DNA of 32,582 nt from an uncultured Coriobacteriaceae bacterium (GTDB lineage Bacteria; Actinomycetota; Coriobacteriia; Coriobacteriales; Atopobiaceae): contig CADAAU010000029.1 of the NCBI GenBank assembly GCA_902786015.1, positions 1-32,582 on the forward strand, written 5' to 3'. Positions 26,976 to 32,582 of the stretch are shown piece by piece. Position numbers and translations under genes: made by a program. Under the pieces are notes generated by a model. The model was not told where the DNA came from. It ran no database searches and saw only the letters and a list, made by a program, of their open reading frames with translations. Within the stretch, counting starts at the first letter, position 1; every line of letters begins with the position of its first letter.

Positions 26976-27340
26976 GTCATCCGGTTGCCCGACCATCTGT
27001 CCCAGGCGACTAGTCTCGCCCTCGACGTCCCCTTCCTCGGGCGGCCATACGGCCCTCCCGTCCTCGGCGGCGAACTCCAGGCCGCGCATCCTCTCGACCG
27101 ATGGGATGCAGGCCCCTCCGGTCTCATGTGCTGCGAATAAGCGGTGCCTTACGGCTTCGTTTTACGCTTGGGCCGCTCCGGGTTAACGCTCCCGCTTGGT
27201 GACGTACCAGTGATCGCTCGGTGTAATTGATGCCACGGAATAGCCATATTCCTGCAGTAGAACGCCCTGGGCGCCATGGTCGCTCCCGAACGCTTGGGCG
27301 AACTCGCACGCCCACACACCGTGACGACGGGCCTCAATAG

Positions 27341-29068
<1,728 letters not shown>

Positions 29069-29124
29069 GCCTTCTACTCGTTGCGCGCGGCGTCCGTCGC
29101 CGACTACGCGGTGGGCCTCGCCGC

Positions 29125-29161
29125 GTTACCCGACGCCACGCCACCCATTTGGTCGGGTAAC
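29125..29161. repeat. Perfect 10-bp inverted repeat after the glucosidase gene
   Basis: GTTACCCGAC (29125-29134) pairs with GTCGGGTAAC (29152-29161). It shares the GTTACCCG core with the larger palindrome at 29201-29296. It may terminate or stabilise the glucosidase transcript; no T tract follows. Confidence 0.7.
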
Positions 29162-29200
29162 ACGCGAACATGGCCTCTGGCCTGCCAGTTTTGCCTCCCT

Positions 29201-29296
29201 GTTACCCGTTACCGCTTATCGGCGACCCGAGCTAGGTGGGGGTTCGTTACGTGAACCCCCACGTACGCTGCGTGGGGTGTGTCGGTAACGGGTAAC
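29201..29296. repeat. Nested palindrome (cruciform-like element)
   Basis: The outer arms GTTACCCGTTACCG (29201-29214) and CGGTAACGGGTAAC (29283-29296) are perfectly complementary over 14 bp. Inside, GTGGGGGTTC (29236-29245) and GAACCCCCAC (29253-29262) form a perfect 10-bp hairpin. The element could be a structured RNA, a recombination or replication site, or a protein-binding array. Confidence 0.75.
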
Positions 29297-29402
29297 GTGG
29301 CACGCGTGCCCCGCCATCGGGCCGCGTGCCCGTCGCGGCGTTGCTTCGAATTTCGGTTTTGTAGGAAATAACGGGAAAAGCGTAACTCGGGCGGTCCGTG
29401 AC

Positions 29403-29459
29403 GGGAGGTTCGCGTCGTGCGCCCCCACGGACGCCGCGTGGCCACGTGCCGATGACGGG
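29403..29459. repeat. Degenerate second copy of the inner palindrome unit
   Basis: This stretch aligns with 29238-29292 with many substitutions but a shared order: GGTTCG, then CCCCCAC, then CGYGTGG, then CGRTRACGGG (R and Y in the IUPAC sense). It suggests a repeated element family that is diverging. Confidence 0.45.
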
Positions 29460-29591
29460 CGGCGGGGCAGGTGCGCGTCGGCTGCCACGTCGCGTGGCCA
29501 ACGCCCTTGCCGGACCAGTGCCCGTTACGGGCGGCCGTAACAGCGTGTGGAACCCATAACACAGGGAAAGGCCTGGTGGACGGCATTTTCC

Positions 29592-29616
29592 AGCGCCACG
29601 GTTTGGGCGTGGCGCT
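29592..29616. repeat. Perfect 9-bp hairpin in non-coding DNA
   Basis: AGCGCCACG (29592-29600) pairs with CGTGGCGCT (29608-29616) around a 7-nt loop. No T tract follows. Role unknown. Confidence 0.5.
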
Positions 29617-29861
29617 TCGCCGGCGCGGCGGTACGGGATGTGGGAGGGGCCCGTGCCGCGATTGACGGCGCCCATCTCGCGGGCGTGGACCACGTGGCCG
29701 AGGCGCTCTCTTTTGCGCCGCGTGGTTGAACGAGTTCGAGCCCTTCGCCGCCTGTGGGCGCGTCCTTCGCCGCTCGCGGGCCGTGGCGGGCGTCTCGGTA
29801 TGACACCTGATGACACTTGTGGTGTCATGCGCCGGACGGGCGCGGTCTCGTGCTATTTTTA

Positions 29862-30164
<303 letters not shown>

Positions 30165-30232
30165 TTACTAAACCCTGTCAGATTCGGCGGTTTCCTTGTA
30201 TTCGAGAACTACAAGACGGAGGTACACATTTT

Positions 30233-31027
30233 ATGAAGATCAAGAAGAGAATCCTGTCCCTTGCCCTAGCTGGCGCGATGACGCTTGGCCTGATGCCGGG
30301 GATGAGCGCGACCGCGCTGGCCTCAGACGGAGACACCAGCTACACCCTCACCATCCCGTCCACGCTGAGCGTAGCGAACAGCGGCTGGAACGCCACGGAC
30401 GGCATCAGCGCCACGGGTTCGCTGGAGGGCGGCAAGAAGCTGGCCGTCACCGCAACGTCTGGTGACGAGTTCGCGCTCGTGAACGGCGAGAACAAGGTCG
30501 GCTATAAGCTGGCAACCGCGTCCACGGACACGGAGGCTACCACCTCGTGGGAGTTCACAGAGCTTACCAATACCGCAACGACCAAGCCCATGGGCATCGT
30601 CGTGGAGGACTACAGCACCAAGCCCGCAGGCACCTATCAGGACACCGTGACCTTTACGGCGAAGGTGGAGGATGATGCAATAACATTGGCGGACGCATTT
30701 GAAAATGGCAGCACTACTGTTGTAAGTTTCGATACGTTTATTAGTAATAGTAGTTGTTCGATAACGATTGCTAACGACAATGGTAATTATAGTGCTTCAG
30801 GCGGCGGCGCTAGTGGTGCTGTTGTAGCAAAAACCGCTGTGCAGGATGGTGAGAAACTAATCGTGAAATTTGGTTTTGGTAATAATGATGATTTTGATGG
30901 AACTATTACACTTGATAAATCTGATAATACCTATTCAATAAATGATGCTGGTTATTGGGACGTTTATGATTTGACATCTGTTGTCGTAAATGGCACTGAT
31001 GTTAAGAGCCAGCTCACAAAAAAATAA
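30233..31027 (+). CDS. Secreted beta-rich surface protein
   Basis: 264 residues. The signal peptide starts MKIKKRILSLALAGAMTLGL and ends about ATALAS. The mature part begins TSYTLTIPSTLSVANSGWNA and is Thr/Ser/Gly-rich, predicted all-beta, with features recalling small secreted or fimbrial-like proteins of gut Clostridia. No sorting motif is seen at the C-terminus. GGAGG at 30218-30222 precedes the ATG. Base composition changes sharply: the first about 440 bases are GC-rich, while from about 30675 to the stop the DNA is strongly AT-rich, as in a gene whose 3' half was exchanged. It is followed by a lipoprotein and an Ig-like-repeat protein, probably one operon. Confidence 0.75.
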   Translation: MKIKKRILSLALAGAMTLGLMPGMSATALASDGDTSYTLTIPSTLSVANSGWNATDGISATGSLEGGKKLAVTATSGDEFALVNGENKVGYKLATASTDTEATTSWEFTELTNTATTKPMGIVVEDYSTKPAGTYQDTVTFTAKVEDDAITLADAFENGSTTVVSFDTFISNSSCSITIANDNGNYSASGGGASGAVVAKTAVQDGEKLIVKFGFGNNDDFDGTITLDKSDNTYSINDAGYWDVYDLTSVVVNGTDVKSQLTKK

Positions 31028-31100
31028 TATAGCAGCTTAATCCTGCCAAGCTGCGGTGTGCGGCTCGGTGGGGGCGGGATACAGAAAGGTCGTGAGACTT

Positions 31101-31532
31101 ATGAACCGAAAACCGAATATCCTTGCGGCCTTTCTCGTCCTTGCCCTTGCGCTCCTGCTGACCGCCTGCGGCGCGGGCGGCGACAGGGTGGAGCGGTTCG
31201 CGGAGGCGAATCCCGGCAGCGGCGAGAGCATCGCCATACCGGGCTACGAGGAGCTGGACTTCGCGGCGGGCAAGGCCGAGCAGGCCGTGGACCTCAAGAA
31301 CCCTCCGGAGAACGCCTGCGACTTCGTCCTCACCCTGTCGCTGGACGAAGGCGGCGAGACCCTCTGGACGGGCGAGGCGCTCTCCCCCGGCGAGGCGCTC
31401 ACCCGCATCACCCTGAACCGGGCGCTGGAGGCGGGCGAGTACCCCGCGACGCTCCATTACGACTGCTATACCGTAAAGGACAACCAACCGCTCAACGGAG
31501 CGGATATTAAATTGATACTTGAAGTGAAGTAA
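31101..31532 (+). CDS. Small secreted lipoprotein
   Basis: 143 residues. The signal peptide is MNRKPNILAAFLVLALALLL followed by the lipobox LTAC. The mature domain (SGESIAIPGYEELDFAAGKA, then VDLKNPPENACDFVLTLSLD) looks like a single beta sandwich. Similar small lipoproteins next to secreted beta-rich proteins occur in gut Firmicutes, to my recollection; function is unknown. The ATG at 31101 is chosen so that the signal peptide starts with a basic N-region; AAAGG lies 11 nt upstream. The codon usage is very GC-rich, unlike the gene ends on either side. Confidence 0.75.
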   Translation: MNRKPNILAAFLVLALALLLTACGAGGDRVERFAEANPGSGESIAIPGYEELDFAAGKAEQAVDLKNPPENACDFVLTLSLDEGGETLWTGEALSPGEALTRITLNRALEAGEYPATLHYDCYTVKDNQPLNGADIKLILEVK

Positions 31533-31554
31533 CCAACATAAAAGAGGTGCAAAT

Positions 31555-32582
31555 ATGAGAACTAAGGGAATTTTGAGCATTGCTCTCACATTGGCGATGC
31601 TGCTGGGGATGATTTCCGGCATGAGCCTGACCGCGTATGCGGAAGGCAACACAACTACGATCACGCCCGGTACTGATGATGCAAAAACAGGCACCGGGAC
31701 GATGGGGATTACGCTGATAATCAAGGCTGATCCGGCTGCGACAGATTTTGATGTAACGCTGCCGACATCCCTGGTTTATGACGGCACGGCAAAAACAGCA
31801 TCGGCGACCGCCAAAAGCACTGTGACCGGAATGGGCGCAATTGCGGTTGAGTATTACAAGGATGGCACAAAGGTAGACAGCGCCGTTGAAGTCGGCGACT
31901 ATACGGTGAAGCTCAACGTGGCGGCCGGTACGCACTTCAATGAGGGTACTGTCGAGAATGATGACTGGAAGTTCACAATAACTAAAGGAGCGGCCACCGT
32001 TACAAAAGCCCCGACGGCCACCAACCCCACCTACAACGGCAAGGCGCAGGCGCTCGTGACTCCCGGCAGGGCCGACGGCGGCGAGATGTACTACTCGACC
32101 GACGGCAGCAACTTCTCCACGGACGTCCCCAACGGCACCGAAGTGCAACGACACCGAGCCGCAGAAGGTGACCTCGACCATTGCGGAGAAGGGCAAGCCC
32201 GCCGCGACCTACAAGATTGCCGTCACCCAGGCCACCGGTGGCACCGTGAGCGCGGACAAGGAGACCGCGGCCGAGGGTGAGACCGTGACCGTGACGGCCA
32301 CGCCCGCAGACGGGTACGAGCTCGAGGCCGTGACGGTGGACGGCAGTGCCATCGACGGCACGTCCTTCAAGATGTCCGCGCGAGACGTGACCGTCTCCGC
32401 GAAGTTCGCGAAGAAGACGGAGACGAAGCCTGAGGTCAAGCCTGAGGTCAAGCCCGACAAACCCGTGATCAAGCCCGACAAGTCCGAGACGACGGGCGCA
32501 ATCACCCTCACCGGCACCGGCCACGTGCAGCGCGACGGCGACGCGGCCGCCAGGGCCGAGGGCGCGGGCATCCTCATCGGCA
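31555..32582 (+). pseudogene. MBG/InlB-repeat surface protein, frame-disrupted and running off the window
   Basis: The frame opens at 31555 (AGAGGTG upstream) with a signal peptide MRTKGILSIALTLAMLLGMI ending about TAYAE, followed by MBG-type beta-sandwich repeats (TSLVYDGTAKTASATAKST; then NPTYNGKAQALVTPGRADGG). Near 32140-32155 the frame breaks. In the next frame the protein continues as NDTEPQKVTSTIAEKGKPAA and an InlB B-repeat domain (VTQATGGTVSADKETAAEGE), then a Lys/Pro linker (KPEVKPEVKPDKP), and on past 32582. The join lacks about 14 residues normally seen between GTE and NDTEPQKV, so a small out-of-frame deletion is likely. The first about 430 bases are less GC-rich than the rest. 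Adhesion to host or other bacteria is a plausible original role. Confidence 0.65.

Overview
This window most likely comes from the chromosome of a high-GC anaerobic actinobacterium of the class Coriobacteriia (Olsenella/Atopobium/Collinsella-like). The basis is the run secA, prfB, ftsE-ftsX, rnr, TPR gene, smpB, ssrA, an actinobacterial-type RF2, and coriobacterial-looking codon use. This placement is inference; no database was searched.

Positions 1-16465 are mostly conserved core genes. After a terminator and an AT-richer gap comes a large SARP-like NTPase regulator. It is followed by secA, prfB, ftsE and ftsX (overlapping), rnr, a TPR protein overlapping smpB, a flavin reductase and a small rubredoxin-like protein (together resembling a split high-molecular-weight rubredoxin), a divergent lipoprotein peptidase of the clostripain (C11) family, and the tmRNA gene ssrA. 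Trans-translation (smpB, ssrA), RNase R and RF2 are therefore encoded close together.

Positions 16370-26900 form a genomic island inserted at the 3' end of ssrA. It is bounded by a second copy of the ssrA end (about 26864-26900) and contains four more degenerate copies of that end (21709, 24511, 24991, 26701). I find no integrase or transposase. Most of the content is defence-related and mostly broken: a short type II (E2-only) CBASS locus with a truncated S-4TM effector, a DprA-like pseudogene, a zinc-ribbon/Vsr-like nuclease pseudogene, hsdM and hsdR stubs around an intact Fic gene, a ParA fragment, an internally deleted DUF4143 ATPase, and an intact DUF234 ATPase framed by direct repeats. 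It looks like a hotspot where elements were added one after another and then decayed.

Positions 26973-32582 hold a 6-phospho-beta-glucosidase, then about 1.1 kb of non-coding, palindrome-rich DNA ending in 22 perfect copies of CAGAG. A run of three secreted or surface proteins follows: a signal-peptide protein, a lipoprotein, and a frameshifted MBG/InlB-repeat protein that leaves the window. Their base composition is mosaic and suggests transfer from a lower-GC gut bacterium.
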